Shown here piece after piece: positions 10,943 through 23,760 of a DNA stretch of 64,000 nucleotides. The position numbers and the translations under genes were made by a program. The stretch lies in assembly GCA_013180625.2 (NCBI GenBank), contig SNVD02013330.1, positions 1 to 64,000 of the forward strand, given 5' to 3'. How positions within the stretch are numbered: the first letter of the stretch is position 1; every line of letters starts with the position of its first letter. This stretch comes from Boswellia sacra (Eukaryota; Streptophyta; Magnoliopsida; Sapindales; Burseraceae). Below the pieces are notes generated by a model. The model was not told the origin of the DNA and ran no database searches. It saw only the letters and a list, made by a program, of their open reading frames with translations.

Positions 10943-12367
10943 TGATGCGTTTGAAACTAGCAAGTATACTAGTCGCACAAGTAATAGAGTGATAAGTAAG
11001 ATATCGTTCCCACGAGGATTGATTCTAATTGAATTTGTTATTTCCAGCAACAATTAACTAAATGGGGGGTTTTGTTGGTTGTTAACTAGATGAAAAACTG
11101 AATACGACGGTAATTAATGAATAACACAATGCAAACTTAATTGAAATGGGAATTAATAAATGATAGAAATCTGGTTAAGGGATCATTCTCCACCACAAGA
11201 TATGGATTTGCGAATTAATTGTAGAATTATCATCCAATTACACCCATTGAAATTATCAACCGTAGATAACAATAAGCTCTGTTATCCCAATCTTTCCTTA
11301 CTTTGTTGTTAAATAAAACAGGCTCTTTATTTAATCTCTATCCATTAAACAACTAGAACAAGCTCTCTAAATTTAATTCAATGGATGCATTACGATAAGA
11401 AAGATAGGTTGATCTAAGCAATAAACACACAAGCTCGGATTATTTAACGGAGGTTATATTCTCCAATTGTAATCTCTGATCACAATTTTGCTACTAATGA
11501 TTAGAAATTCAAGACAATTACGGATCAAAATTTCTAGTCTAGCAATAGACAATATCCAGATTATATTCAGTTGGCCACCCAAAATACAATCCAGCAAGCA
11601 ATCATAAACATTAAACATGGGAAAATACAAGCAACTTCAATTAGAGAATTGGATAATAATTTCTTGCACAATCAACTCACAAACGCCATATCAAGGGCTT
11701 TGAAATCACCCTCAACCAATTCAGATTTAGTTACACATATTCAGACATAATACAAATACAATACAATACATAGCAATTCCAGAAAATGAAAGGGAAATAG
11801 AAAACTTAGCAAATCTGATGAAATCTCTTAGGATTTGTAGTTCTTCCTCTTTCCAAGCCTTCAATCTCCTTCAAGGACTCTAAGAGATGAGAGAAATCCA
11901 AAGATGCAGCCTCCTCCACGTTCTCCCCTCTTCAAGTTATGAAAATAAAACCCTAAAATGTGTTTAAATACTCTGCTACAGTAACTTGCTACAGTGCCCC
12001 GTATTTAATAACATGCTACAGTGATATATGGAATTACAGATATACACTTCTCATACCATTTTTATCACAACTTTCGGTACACTACATAAATTCGTGAACC
12101 GTAAATTTCTCCAGAAAATAGACTTCGAGAGCTTTTCAATGGTATATAGCATGTTATCCGGTTAATTGTATATCGATACAATCAACTCCAAGAAATTGGT
12201 TGACTAGCAGAGGTGAAAATGAAGGGTTTTACTCCAATTTTGTGTAAGTTCCTCCAAAACTCCTACAAACATCAAAAACCACACAAAAACATAAAAATAC
12301 CAAGGAATATAGCAAAGAAATATAGACGGAATTGATATGAAAATGATATATAAATAGACACCTATCA
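10943..12367 (-). repeat. 5' LTR of the Athila-like element
   Basis: This 1425-bp LTR has TG...CA borders (TGATGCG at 10943, CTATCA at 12362-12367). It matches 1-1084 and, in inverse orientation, the solo LTR at 59130-60563. It holds the TCGTTCCCACGAGGA box (11004-11018). It also has three TGCTACAGT repeats (11973-12023), which on the coding strand lie just upstream of a TATA-like TATTTAAAC at about 11962-11970. Confidence 0.94.
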
Positions 12368-13661
12368 ACAACATTCACAATGTGAGCACTCGAAAATGAT
12401 TGAATAGCAGTGGAAGATAAATCAATCATATACAAGCCATCATATAGAGTGCCAGAACCCACAAGCATAGAATTTTTATACAAAAATACTTTGTTTTCAC
12501 CAAAATAAGGTACATAGCCACATTTATCCAAAATAGATACAGATATCAAGTTTTTCTAATGAAGGGAATATAAGCTATATCTCTAGGTTCTAAAATGTGG
12601 CGAGTTGCCAAGTGAAGTCTGACATCTCTAATATGTTATACAATGGCTTTGACTCCATTGCCCATATTTACATATGGCTTCCCTTCATGGGGTTCCCTAC
12701 AACTTTTGAATTGTTATAAGGAATTTGCAATTTAACAGTCACACCAATATCTAACCACCAAGAATTAGAGGGAACATTAGTAAGGTTGGATTCAAAGAAT
12801 ATAAAGGCCATAAGGGTACCTTTCTTTTCAAACCAAGCTATACTTCTCGCAATGGACCTTTTTGTGCCCTCGTTTATGGCAAAAGAAATATCCATCTTTC
12901 TTCTTACCCTTTTTCTTCTTAAATGATTTCTTACTAAAGCGTCCTTTAGAAGAATTTTTCTTTGAACTGCCACTTTCGAAATTGAGAACCATGGCACTAT
13001 AAATACCCCTTTTTCTTATTCCCTCTTCCTTTTGAACCAATTCTGCAGTCATGGCATTGAAGTCCCACTCAGCTTGCTGGGCATTGTAATTACTTTTTAG
13101 ATTGTCAAACTGTGATGGAAGAGAATCCAGGATCTTCCATGCTAAAAAGCTCTTTGTAAGATCAACACCCATGTCCTTGAGTTTGTTATAGTATCCTTTC
13201 ATGCTCATAGCATATTCTCTAATTTCACTAACGCCATCATAAAGCATGGATGTAATTAAACTCATATAAGTGGTCATCTTAGACTTGTCAAACCTAGTGA
13301 AATGTTCCTTAACAGCATCCAGGTAATCTTTGGCATTATCACACTTATGAATAGTATCCCTTATTGATCTATCTATAGAGTACTTGATAACACTCATGCA
13401 AGCCCTATTGGAATTTATCCGAGTCTCATAATTGGCAACCTCAGCGGCAAAGTTCTCGTCAATGGGCATTAGAGGAGTCTCTATCTGCAAAGCCAGGTCC
13501 TCATCACTTATGAATAAATACACCATGACAGAATCATGCCAATCCTCAAAAGCAGCCCTAATAAGACTCGAAATGGATGACATACTAAGAGACATTATGG
13601 AAGGATTCAAAGTTGAGGAAACAATAGCATTTATCAATAAGCATTTAAAATAAAAGAACAT
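12368..13661 (-). pseudogene. Ty1/copia gag-protease remnant interrupted by the gypsy element
   Basis: Gag reads from about 13593 (MSLSMSSISSLIRAAFEDW) through a UBN2-type core (YLDAVKEHFTRFDKS, AWKILDSLPSQFDNLK). It continues to a basic stretch and a knuckle in which the first Cys is Tyr (YFFCHKRGHKKVHC). A frameshift at about 12830-12990 leads to protease with WWLDIGVT, where the family has DTGAT, so the catalytic triplet is mutated. The GAG-pre-integrase part (VSILDKCGYVPYFG, GSGTLYDGLYMIDLS) ends at 12368, where the gypsy LTR begins. The rest of copia pol must lie beyond the left window edge. I could not place its 5' LTR or a tRNA-Met primer site. Confidence 0.9.
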
Positions 13662-16106
13662 GCAAAATTGTGAATCCTCATGGTCATATATATTGAACCA
13701 CCCTTTCCATATGCAAATATGAGAGTTTTCTTTATACCGAATGAAAATTTTCCAAACTTAATAAAGTAGAATTAATTGAATATAATACTAAACATGACTC
13801 GATATCGACAAGGTAATCATAAATCATGAAAAGTACTAAATGCCCAACCAATCTCTTTATCGCCGCAAGCATTCTACCGAGTAGTGCAAACCGACAAGGT
13901 AAGATTATCATCAATATGAATCTTAGTAAAACCGTGACATAAAAAAGACAATTACCTTAATTTGCCCTCAAATAACCTTTATAAAACCCAAATAATCTAT
14001 CATGATTGGCCCTACGATAGGTGAGTGCACAACCATTCAAAATTATTGATTTTAGTAGTCAATAATAAAATCTTTATGAATTGTCTTACTTTAAGGTGGA
14101 TCACGAAGACTTTAAAAACTTTTTGACCTTGAGGAAATTTACTAAAAAGGGTTCCCGTGTAACCATAAAAACTTTATTGACCTCCAAGAGTTTACCAAAA
14201 AAGGGTCCGGTTGTTATTGCAAAAAAGTATTAGCCAATCATAATTTTACAAAATTGGGTAACTGAAAAGTTGGGGGTCCTTCTGGACAAGATGCCCAAGA
14301 ACTAAAACATACATTACCGAAAACAGGGGGTCAAAATATTTATGTAGGGGGCTTTGTTTGCAAAACTTAAAACTGTTGGAGGTCCAAAACTTTTCACAAA
14401 ATATCTTGAACAACTTTCTTCTTCACTCAACTTTCTGAGACCGGGTCGTCATGACCCGATTTTGACTGGTTTCACAGATCCATCAAATTAGCCCATAAAA
14501 ATTGGGGAAAAAGGCATAATCAAGCTACCCACACCTCATATAACCTGAATCAACCAAAGATTCGCACAAAAAATTCAACAAGTCAAGCGATCCCAAAATG
14601 GAGGGTGATCATCCATGGCTAACAATGCAAAAAAACACTAAATCATCACTCAACAAGCCCATATTCATAGGAACAACTCTACATCAAGTTACTTATCATG
14701 AATAATTGATGAATATGCAGATGATACGTTTAGATATACATTATACAATTACGCTTCTCACATAGATAAAACAATAATCTTTAGTCAATATATCACAGAA
14801 AACGTAATATAAGTGCGCTTCTTTCAAGATATATATAACAGCTAAACAACCCTTTGTTGTGTTTATTTCATATTTAGTAGACTACTATAGGTCTTTTTTT
14901 ATTTAGATTATTTATTAATTAATATCAAACATTAAGGAGCATATTATAAATTTATTGGTTTGTGATCACCATTTGTAACAAGTCATTCTGGTTGTCCTCA
15001 TTTCTGGAGTAGCATGTATATAAATATATATATGGGCAAGTGTATATATCAGAATTTTATACAGTAAAATGATTGAAAATTCGTATCTATATATCTCTTT
15101 AATTTTCATTTAAATGATATATATATATGTATGTATGTATGTATGTTAATATATTAAAAGAGTCCTTTTGCATATTCTTCCTCAATATATCAATCAACCC
15201 GTCGTAAGATCAAACTTTTAAAGGTCACGCGGTCACCAAACCACCCGAGAGGGACTGGTAAACGCCAGCGGAGCAATTGAAAATTAATCGTTAAAAATAA
15301 GTTAGATTTTGGTTACCTCGGAAACACGTTAATAATATAAACCAAGAGGAAATTCCAATGGCAATTTTCCACTGAGAATGACTAGCCTAGCTTTGGTTGT
15401 ACATATTGTGTAGCTAGCTTGACATGATAAAGTCTAAGCTTACTTAGCAACTTTCTTTAAATGCGCACACGTAGTTCCAAGGCAATTGGGCGGCTATTGC
15501 ACTTCAAAATGACAGAGACAAATTAAGTTTCTACAAATATCAAGTCTACTCCATTGAAGGCAACGTTTAACAAATCATCAACTCATCATTCATTGTCTTT
15601 GTCTTTGTTTACTATACATATACTTGTAAGCAATCAATCGTGATATACTGATGTTATACAATATTTGTAAACCTAAACAATATGACACCCATAATCTCTC
15701 TATATACTTCTTCATGGTTCGTATATAATTAATTTTATTAAGGAAGTTTAAATGAATACTGATCAGACATTTTAAGTTTAATTAACTTCGTTTCTTTGTT
15801 GCATGTAAATGGATTGATCTTTTCTTATAGATTTACTATAAGGTACTTGATATGATAGAAAGATTATTCAAATCTTCGAGTGACCAAACGAGAATCTTTG
15901 TATTTTCTAGGAAAATATTCATGGATTCACACAGTTCCTAATCTTGACTCTTGACTGAAGAACATTGAATACTTTTTTACCCATTATTGAAAAAAAAATT
16001 TTTAAAAGGGAAATTAAACCTTGAACCAAAAGAAACGTATAAAGATCCTCCTAGATCGTTTATGTATAAATTGGAAAGAAAGGCAACAGGCCACTTCCCC
16101 TTTCTG
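13662..16106. other. AT-rich region upstream of the receptor gene, no gene seen
   Basis: No convincing coding sequence was found. The left part (13662-14460) may be the leader or LTR of the copia remnant but has no border I can define. A (TA)n(TGTA)n microsatellite lies at about 15117-15146. The last kilobase should hold the receptor gene's promoter and 5' UTR, but I cannot assign a particular TATA box. Confidence 0.5.
15117..15146. repeat. compound TA / TATG microsatellite
   Basis: A run of AT dinucleotides passes directly into five GTAT tetranucleotides, about 30 bp in all. Confidence 0.85.
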
Positions 16107-19100
16107 ATGAACAAAAAATATATATATATAGATATGTATCTCAGTCTATGCGGATGCTCTTTCTTTGTCTTGGTGTTGATGATCTTCACGCCAAAGGCAA
16201 CAGCTGCTGCTAATGATCACCATGCACTAAACAAACATGCTATTAGGGGCATTATAGGGGCCATCGTGGACAATAGTTCTCGTGTTGGTCAAGAGCAGAG
16301 AGTGGCTATGGAGATGGCTTTGGAGGATTTTAATGATTTGACTAATCAAACTCTCCTCCAAATAAGGGACTCTCAGAGACAACCTGTACGTGCAACTCTA
16401 GCAGGTAATATATGTCAATCTTCCATCCATACAATATTGAAGTACTTTTTCTTTTTTTTATTATCCCCTGAAATTTGAGTAGAATAATCCAATATTGCAG
16501 CACTAGCTCTTTTTTTTTTTTTTGTGTGTTAATAAACCCAAAAATATTTGTCATCTCCATTCTCCATGCAGAGTAATTAAAGAGAATCAAAGCAAACAAT
16601 GGTGTAGTTTGCCATGGCTCTTACAATTGTCTTATTATAATCAATGTTGGACACATTTGCCCGCCAATTTTCTTTTATTTATTTGATTTTCGTCATTACT
16701 TAATTATTAGTTATTATTAATATCTTGTTGACTTCTTCCACTCCAAAGAAGGTACGCATTGGAATTTTTGTTAAGTCTTCTTAGAGGAGTTTGTCATTTC
16801 AAATAGAACATTAAATTTATATAGTGATTACTTTGGTAGTTTCTTCTTAAATCTAGAAAAATAAATCATATTTTAGACTTGGAAAAAGGGCTTTTAGTTG
16901 GATGAATACAACATGTTGGTTACTCATTTACATTTACATTCAATAAAATACTATAATATATAATTGTATTAAGTAAATAAAAGGCAAAATAAATATGAAT
17001 ATTTAAAATAATACTGTTGGACTTCTGATTTTAAAGTAGTTAAATCGAATGAAATATCTTGGGATAATATAAAAATATTGCAGAAATTTATAGAAACTAT
17101 CAATTTGTTAGCCTTGATGAATTCCAACACAACTCTCCATAATCTTGAGAGTAATTAATTAATTATGTTCATGTTACAGCTATGGATCTCATCAATTCAC
17201 AAGAAGTTGAAGCAATTCTCGGACCACAGACATGGGAAGAGACATCATTGGTAGCAGAGATAGCAAGCCCCAAGCAGATTCCACTTCTCTCTTTTGCAGA
17301 TGCAACTCCAAATTGGGCAGCAGAGCAATGGCCTTTCCTGTTTGAAGCTTCACCTAACCAGTATGCACAAATGAAAGCCATAGCTGCAATTGTTCAGTCC
17401 TGGGAGTGGCACCAGGTTAGTGTAATCTATGAAGACATTGATTCTTCAGCTACCGGGATCATGCCTCATCTCTCTGATGCCTTAAGAGAAGTTGGAGCAG
17501 AAATCAGCCGTGTTCTAGCCCTCCCACCTTTCGTTTCTTCATCCACTAGATTGTCCAGAGAGCTTGAGAAGCTAAAAAATGGACAATGTAGAGTGTTTGT
17601 GGTTCATCTGTCACTAACCTTGGCGGAACAGTTATTTGAAAGAGCGAAGAAGATGAAGATGATGGAAAAGGGTTACATATGGATCACTACAGATGCCTTT
17701 TCAAGTCTTGTCCATTCTATCAATGCCACCACCATCTCCTCGATAATGCAAGGAATTATTGGAGTTAGAAGCTACATTCCTGAAGAGAATTCCCGTTTTC
17801 AGGAATTTTCCAGGAGGTTTCGGAAACGATTTGGCTTGGAATATCCTGAAAAGAGTAACCATGAGGCTGGTGCTGTGGCAGTGCAGGCATATGATGCTGT
17901 ATGGTCAGTAGCTTCAGCAATGAGGGAGAGCAAAGAGGGAAATAGCCACAATCTGTTTCAAAGTATTTTGCTTAGTGATTTTGATGGTTTAACAGGAAAG
18001 TTCCAATTCATCAACCAGAAGGTAGCTCCCGCTAGTAAGTATCACATCATCAATTTGATGGGAAAAAGTGATAGAGAACTTGGATTCTGGACAGATGGGC
18101 TAGGTTTCTCTGAAACTATAGATGATTCTGCTGCTTACAGCTCTTCCATGAAAGACTTGGGGCAAGTGTTTTGGCCAGGGGCACCTTGGAATACCCCAAA
18201 AGGGTGGACTCTACCAGCAACTGAAGAACCATTGAGAATTGGCGTGCCTATTGAAGGTGAACTCAAACAATATGTGAATGCTGTGCATGACGAGCTGAGA
18301 AACGTCACTTCCTTCAGTGGATTCTCAATTGAGCTATTCAAAGAAACTGTAGAGCTCCTGCCCTTCCATTTGCCATACACATTTCTTCCCTTCAATGGCT
18401 CATACGATGAACTAGTAAAGCAAATTTATCTGAAGGTATGGAATCTTCCAACTCATTCGATTTTTTATTACAGATTATAATTTAGATAGAAGGAACACCC
18501 TATTAATTGAATTAATTGATCCAGAATAAATATATTTCTCTTCAGTTTCTCTCCTAAACCCGAATTATTGTCTATTAATGCATGAGGGCAGAAATTTGAT
18601 GCAGTAGTTGGGGATATCGCAATAGTGTCCAAGCGATGCCAGCATGCAGACTTCACACACCCCTACACCGAATCAGGATTGGTGATGATCGTTCCCGTTC
18701 AAAAATCAAGCAACAAAGCGTTGCTATTCATGAAGCCCTTCACCAAGGCCATGTGGATGCTAACATGCATAATAAGCATCTACAATGGCTTCGTTATATG
18801 GCTAATAGAGCGAAATCACTGGCCTGAACTAACCGGCTCCACAATCCAGCAAACAGGAACCTTTCTATGGTTATCCTTCAGCTCACTTTTCTCCTTACAT
18901 GGTAAAACATATCTCTCAATTTCTATATTATTTACTTACAAAAGCTTGAGATTAATATTATGGTGTTAACTAACGTTACTTCTGATTGCTGTTATTTGAC
19001 AAATTAAGGAGAAAGGCTTCATAGCAATCTATCCCGGATAACGATGACGGTGTGGCTGTTTGTGGCACTTGTCATTAGCCAGACTTACACGGCTAATCTC

Positions 19101-20159
19101 ACCAGCATGCTCACTGTGCAAGGCCTGGAACCTACCATAGATAACATCGAGTCACTTCAGAAGAGCAATGCAATGGTTGGTTACTCTAATGTATCATTTG
19201 TAAACCATTATTTGGTGGATGTCTTGCACTTCAACAGCAGGAACCTCCAAGGCTACTCCTCGCTGGAATGTTACGCGGAGGACCTCAAAAGCAGAAAGAT
19301 TGCAGCCATATTTGTTGAGGCTGCTACGGCCAAAATATTTCTTGCCAAGTACTGCAAAAGCTTTGTCCAAGCTGGACCTACTTACAAAGTTGGAGGATTT
19401 GGATTCGTAATACTTCTACTAATTTCTCTATTTAATTTACATTCCCTTTCCAGTATGCAACTTATGACAAAAACTGCATCAATCAAACGAGTCTAATGTT
19501 AGACTTCATTACTTGGATTCTAATTTTTTTTTTTTTTAAGTTCGGTTGAGAATAGTATTTTTAAATAAAAACGCTTTCTACAAAACCGCTTAAAGACGAA
19601 GAATTAGTATAGAATTTGCCAATTCATTCTAAGTTGTCATTTAAACTAAGCCAAGTTACACCTTTTAGTATAAGTATATAACCAAAACACATTTCAAAAT
19701 AGATTTTGATGGGTTGATTGAATTATTGTTTCTCAGGCATTTTCAAAAGGATCTCCACTGCTTCCAAACGTAATAGAATCACTTCTGAAGGTATCTGAAA
19801 ACGGGAAGCTAAGAGAATTGGAGACCAGCATGATTGCATCGGAGAAATGTATGGAAGTGGATTTGGATGATGACATTTCAAGTCTCAGCCCCAACAGCTT
19901 CTGGGTGCTTTTTGTACTAACAGGAGCCACTTCAACACTTGCTCTTATAATATATCTTGGCCACTCCAACTGGAAAATGCGTGAATACTTGCTTTTACAT
20001 AAAGCAATTAGAATTCTAATGCTCACTGCTTTGAAGCACTGGGGCAGTCAAAAACAGCGATTCTACCGAAGTATCAGCCATGCAGAAAGTTTCACTAGCT
20101 CTTCAAACGCAGCAGCAGATACAATAACTCCAAATTTAAACAATCAAGCCATGGTGTAG
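16107..20159 (+). CDS. glutamate receptor-like cation channel (GLR), five exons
   Basis: Ligand-gated, Ca2+-permeable channel of plant membranes that responds to amino acids. Exons: 16107-16404, 17180-18435, 18592-18901, 19009-19406 and 19737-20159. All have GT/AG borders and phases agree, giving 894 residues, typical for GLRs. A hydrophobic signal segment follows the start (CGCSFFVLVLMIF). The amino-terminal ligand domain covers residues about 40-430 (LINSQEVEAILGPQTWEE). S1 starts near 451 (PLRIGVPI) and reaches HPYTESGLVMIVPV. M1 is at about 567-587, the pore loop at 600-618 (FLWLSFSSLFSLHGE), M3 ends in SQTYTANLTSMLTVQ, S2 follows, and M4 is near 809-830 (FWVLFVLTGATSTLALIIYL). Clade II is my guess. 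No break is seen. The ATG at 16107 is preferred; 16134 is an alternative. A retrotransposon starts 32 bp after the stop. Confidence 0.94.
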
Positions 20160-20186
20160 AATATGCAAAATTAAAATTAGCATATG

Positions 20187-20191
20187 TATAT
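20187..20191. repeat. target-site duplication TATAT, left copy
   Basis: TATAT at 20187-20191 precedes the LTR of the second gypsy element and is repeated at 28221-28225 after its other LTR. Five bases is the normal duplication length for plant LTR elements. Confidence 0.85.
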
Positions 20192-21502
20192 TGTTCCAAA
20201 AAATCCGTCAGTATATGGAATCGTTACAAGCAATAAAGTGAAAGTATAGATATCATTCTCACGAGGACTATAGTTATTAATTACCAAAATTTTTTAATTC
20301 TTATTTAAAATAAAAAAATCGAAATTGAGATTTGATTTGGAAGTAGATTAAATAGAAAATTAACACTAAGAAAATAAAGTCACAAAATTGAAAAAAGAAT
20401 ATAATAACACAACGCTCTAGGGAGTCGATTTCATCAAGATTAATCTACTCTAGTTGGTAAATACTAAAATACCAGCCTTTATTCCTAATTGTTACCAATT
20501 GATTTCACTGGTGTAATTGTTATTCTTTCTCAAGCAATAACAATGTATATTAGTAGATTAGAATTACATCTTTGTCTCATCTAACTCACTATTAATGCCC
20601 ATTAAGCACAAGAAATCAATTAGATTTCACAAACCACATTTATATCTCTATCTTATGTTGATTTATGGCAAAATAATTAAGGATTAACGTGGACATCACT
20701 TCTCAGTCCTAATCCACATCTCAATTCATGCAATAATTGGCCAAAAAATGACAAGCATTAAGCATATAATTAAATTGCTCAACAATCATGTAATAAATAC
20801 TAATATATTGAAATCAATTAATTAGAGTATCATAATTTGACTACATCTTAACCCTAGAAGACAAAACTTAATTCATACTAAAAAAATACACACGAAAAAC
20901 ATAATTAAAAATGAGGAAAAAAGAAAACTAGACTGTTGGAGACTAATCTGGCGACTACGGACTTTCAGCACTAAAAACTGTCACGTCAACCACCACAAGA
21001 GAGGAGAGAGTTTCTGTTTCTCTTTTTAGAGGGGGAAGAGTTCTTCTCCCTAATGGGAGATGTTTCAAAATGGAGGAAAATGTCCTATCCATAGGTTAGG
21101 GGCAAAATGCAAAATTTCAAAGTTAGTGCCCTACAACACTATAAAATTATAATCTTACCCTTTTGTACAAATACACATAACTTCTCATACAGTACTCCGA
21201 TTGACGAAACGTAAACTCCTTCAAAAAGTAGACTTTTAGGGCGTTCTAACGATATATCACATGAACTTTAGTTTGTTACAGATCGGTATAAAAAAATCTA
21301 AGAAGTTGGCGAATCATTTGAGGATAGTAACTGTAATTGCTCAAACTACCATATTTTTGCTTGCAAATCCTCCACATTAATACCCCAATGTTATTTAACC
21401 TACACAAACACAAAACACATGTAAAAGTAACATAAATACCTAAAAGCCGACATAATATTAAGCTTAAAGATACTTCGATTGTGAGTATAAACTCACTTAT
21501 CA
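20192..21502 (-). repeat. 3' LTR of the pol-less gypsy element
   Basis: This 1311-bp repeat begins TGTTCC and ends TTATCA. It pairs with 26693-28220. It carries the box TCATTCTCACGAGGA (20252-20266), related to the TCGTTCCCACGAGGA box of the first element. Confidence 0.9.
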
Positions 21503-23230
21503 AATACCCCTACACTTAACATTTTGCTATTCTTTGAGCAAAACAAAGAAACAACAAAGTGAAACAAAGAATACAAACACAAATCAGAAACTTAAACACT
21601 CAATTAATAGTCAGTTAACATGAATTATAACAGGCCTCAAAGATTGCACAAAAATTATAACTCAAGGAAAACTTCAAAATTTTTGCATTTGATAAAAAAT
21701 TTAATTACGCATTTTATTTTTCACTTTACCCAAATTTCTCGAGTGTATGTGTGTGGCCACTCTCACTTAATCACTTGCAACCCAAATGAGTTTATGTATA
21801 AAAATGAATCAATTTGATAAGGAAATTAATGCATAAAATTGAACTCCATATGCCTGCTTTTCAAGACACTCTCCACTAATGCAGACAAGTACAATACTAA
21901 AGATCAAATAGGACTTTACTAAGCTTGTCATGTTTGGCTAGAGTGAAGGTATAATAAAGGATTAAAATTTGGCTCAAAGCACCCAAAAACACACAAATTA
22001 ATCAAGACTGTGTAGAGCTTAACCCCAAAACACATTCTGTATGACACACCCAGTAACTCCTCCAAACTTATTTACAACACTCAATCTATTTATTTACATA
22101 CAACAAAAGAAACTGCACCCCAAAACTTAGTTGTTTCAGTATTCTCAAGGGTGTAGAATTGAACTCTTTTTTCTCATTCTTTTCTTTTTGGATCTTTTTT
22201 CATCATTTTTTTTATATCAACTAACTACCTCTCCCCCACACTTAAACAATACATTATCCTCAATGTGGCAATGAAGTAAAGAAAATAATATTTTTTTATG
22301 GCAAAACTCACTATAATTATTCATTGCATCTCCCAATCTCCCTCGACTTCCCAAAACCATAGCATAGCTCAAAATGTGGTCTTGAATGATCTACATGCTC
22401 ATGGGTTAGGGATAAACTGTTTGAAAAAATTAATTTTTTGGTTAAGAGAATTTGCAGTGAGTTGAATTGAACAAAAGGGCTTATATAGGCACAAAAGGGG
22501 AAACTCAGGATCGAATTCAAAGTCTTTCTAGCAAACATAGGTTGGCTTGAAAGACTCAAATGATTCAAAGATGACCTAAATCATTTCCTTAATGTTGTAT
22601 AGTCTAGGATTTCGCCTCAAGTGACAATCAAGTAGATTCTAGAATTCAATAAAATCTTGTGAAACACTTAAATTGCATAAAACTTCTCTAAGAAAACAAA
22701 CAACTTAGTGATCATGGCAATGTGCTCAATGTTGTTCAGGGAATTAGAAGTAAAGCAAAAACCAACCAACATTTTATGCACACAAATCTATGCATAATAT
22801 ATCATTTTCTAAGAGTTATTCTCAATTCAATTATTTACTTACCATTGGCCCACACAACTCAAAAGAGCGAAGGTACATGGCATTGTTAGACCTAAGTCAT
22901 GACTTTCTATTTCAACGATACTTAGGACCAGTAGCCCGTAGACTTAAGGTTTCTAGCCTATATACCATTTTTGAAAAATAAGCAATAAACTACAAATCCG
23001 TTAAATTCACACACAAGACATCAAACAAAGTATAAGTGAGTCAGTTCAAACCTATGCTCCACAGCTTTTTTTTTCAATTTTTTTTTTTAGTTAGTAATTC
23101 TCTCTACTCTGCCTTTTTAAATCTAGTAGATCTAGAATGCACTTCAAGAGAATTTAACTTGAACTAAAACAAAAAGAATAGCAACAAAAACAAAACAAAA
23201 AAAAATGAATCAAACCAGAGATAATGCTGA

Positions 23231-23760
23231 TTACAGACGGAGTGTCACATCCAGTTCACGCTTCTGATCACTTACTCCAAACCAGTTTATTTGAGTCGCT
23301 GCTGTATCGAGTTCAAATATGAATGCTTGCAATGGGTTGATCGAATTCTCGGCAGTTGAAGTAGTGACCAGAACTTTCTGCGCTGATTGTGAAATGAAGT
23401 TCTGTTACATGGTTTGATTTAAGAAAAATAAAAAACTATTAAAGAAACCTTTTACATGGAACAAACCGATGGGTTTTTTATGGATGTTTAGTTAGGACCA
23501 GGAGGTTCTGAAAAATTTCTTCTAAAGTGCCAAAACCACCTGGTAAGGCTATAAATGCATCAAAATGAACAAGCATTCGAGCCATGCGTTCTCGCATGAT
23601 GTGACTCTAAGTTCATTTCAATTTTTTTTTGTTCAATTATATTTCTACAGCTAAAGGAGCCATAATAATACCCAACACTCAGCTCTCTTCAAAGAATGCA
23701 GCTGTAGGAACACACCTCATTAACCCAAGGTTACCTCATCCATATATGACATTTATGCTC
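23231..23760 (-). pseudogene. decayed LOG-like sequence in the second gypsy element
   Basis: This is the counterpart of the LOG pseudogene of the first element, at the same internal position and with the same ending (RELDVTLRL then TAA at 23231-23233; KLDLTLSL in the other). On the minus strand [20 protein letters not shown] and [10 protein letters not shown] give the PGG(F)GTxEE motif near 23500-23590. Upstream, IYG-stop-GNLGLM corresponds to IYGGGSLGLM, and VLGIIMAPLAV corresponds to VLGIIPKPLAV. Several stops and indels break it. It kept the Arg of the MHERKAEM segment that the first copy lost, so neither copy derives from the other in its present form. Confidence 0.82.

Larger units (their letters stand above)
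1..12367 (-). mobile_element. Athila-like Ty3/gypsy LTR retrotransposon, degenerate, truncated by window edge
   Basis: Read on the minus strand the order is 5' LTR (10943-12367), primer binding site, gag, protease, reverse transcriptase, RNase H, integrase, a long 3' region with two host-like pseudogenes, polypurine tract and 3' LTR (1-1084, cut by the window edge). Position 1 matches position 11283 of the 5' LTR, so about 340 bp of the 3' LTR lie outside. Domain order PR-RT-RH-IN is that of Ty3/gypsy. The gag type and the tRNA-Asp-like primer site suggest the Athila group, which is my inference. The coding part uses three frames and has several stops, so the copy is not autonomous. It interrupts a copia remnant at 12367. 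The expected 5-bp target duplication would be ACAAC (12368-12372), but the other flank is outside the window. Confidence 0.93.

Noticed and set aside
13732..13914. Small minus-strand frame upstream of copia gag
   Set aside because: It lies in presumed copia leader or LTR DNA and has no domain.
14440..14460. GGGTCGTCATGACCCG palindrome as a possible operator or terminator
   Set aside because: A single short palindrome in eukaryotic intergenic DNA with no gene context.
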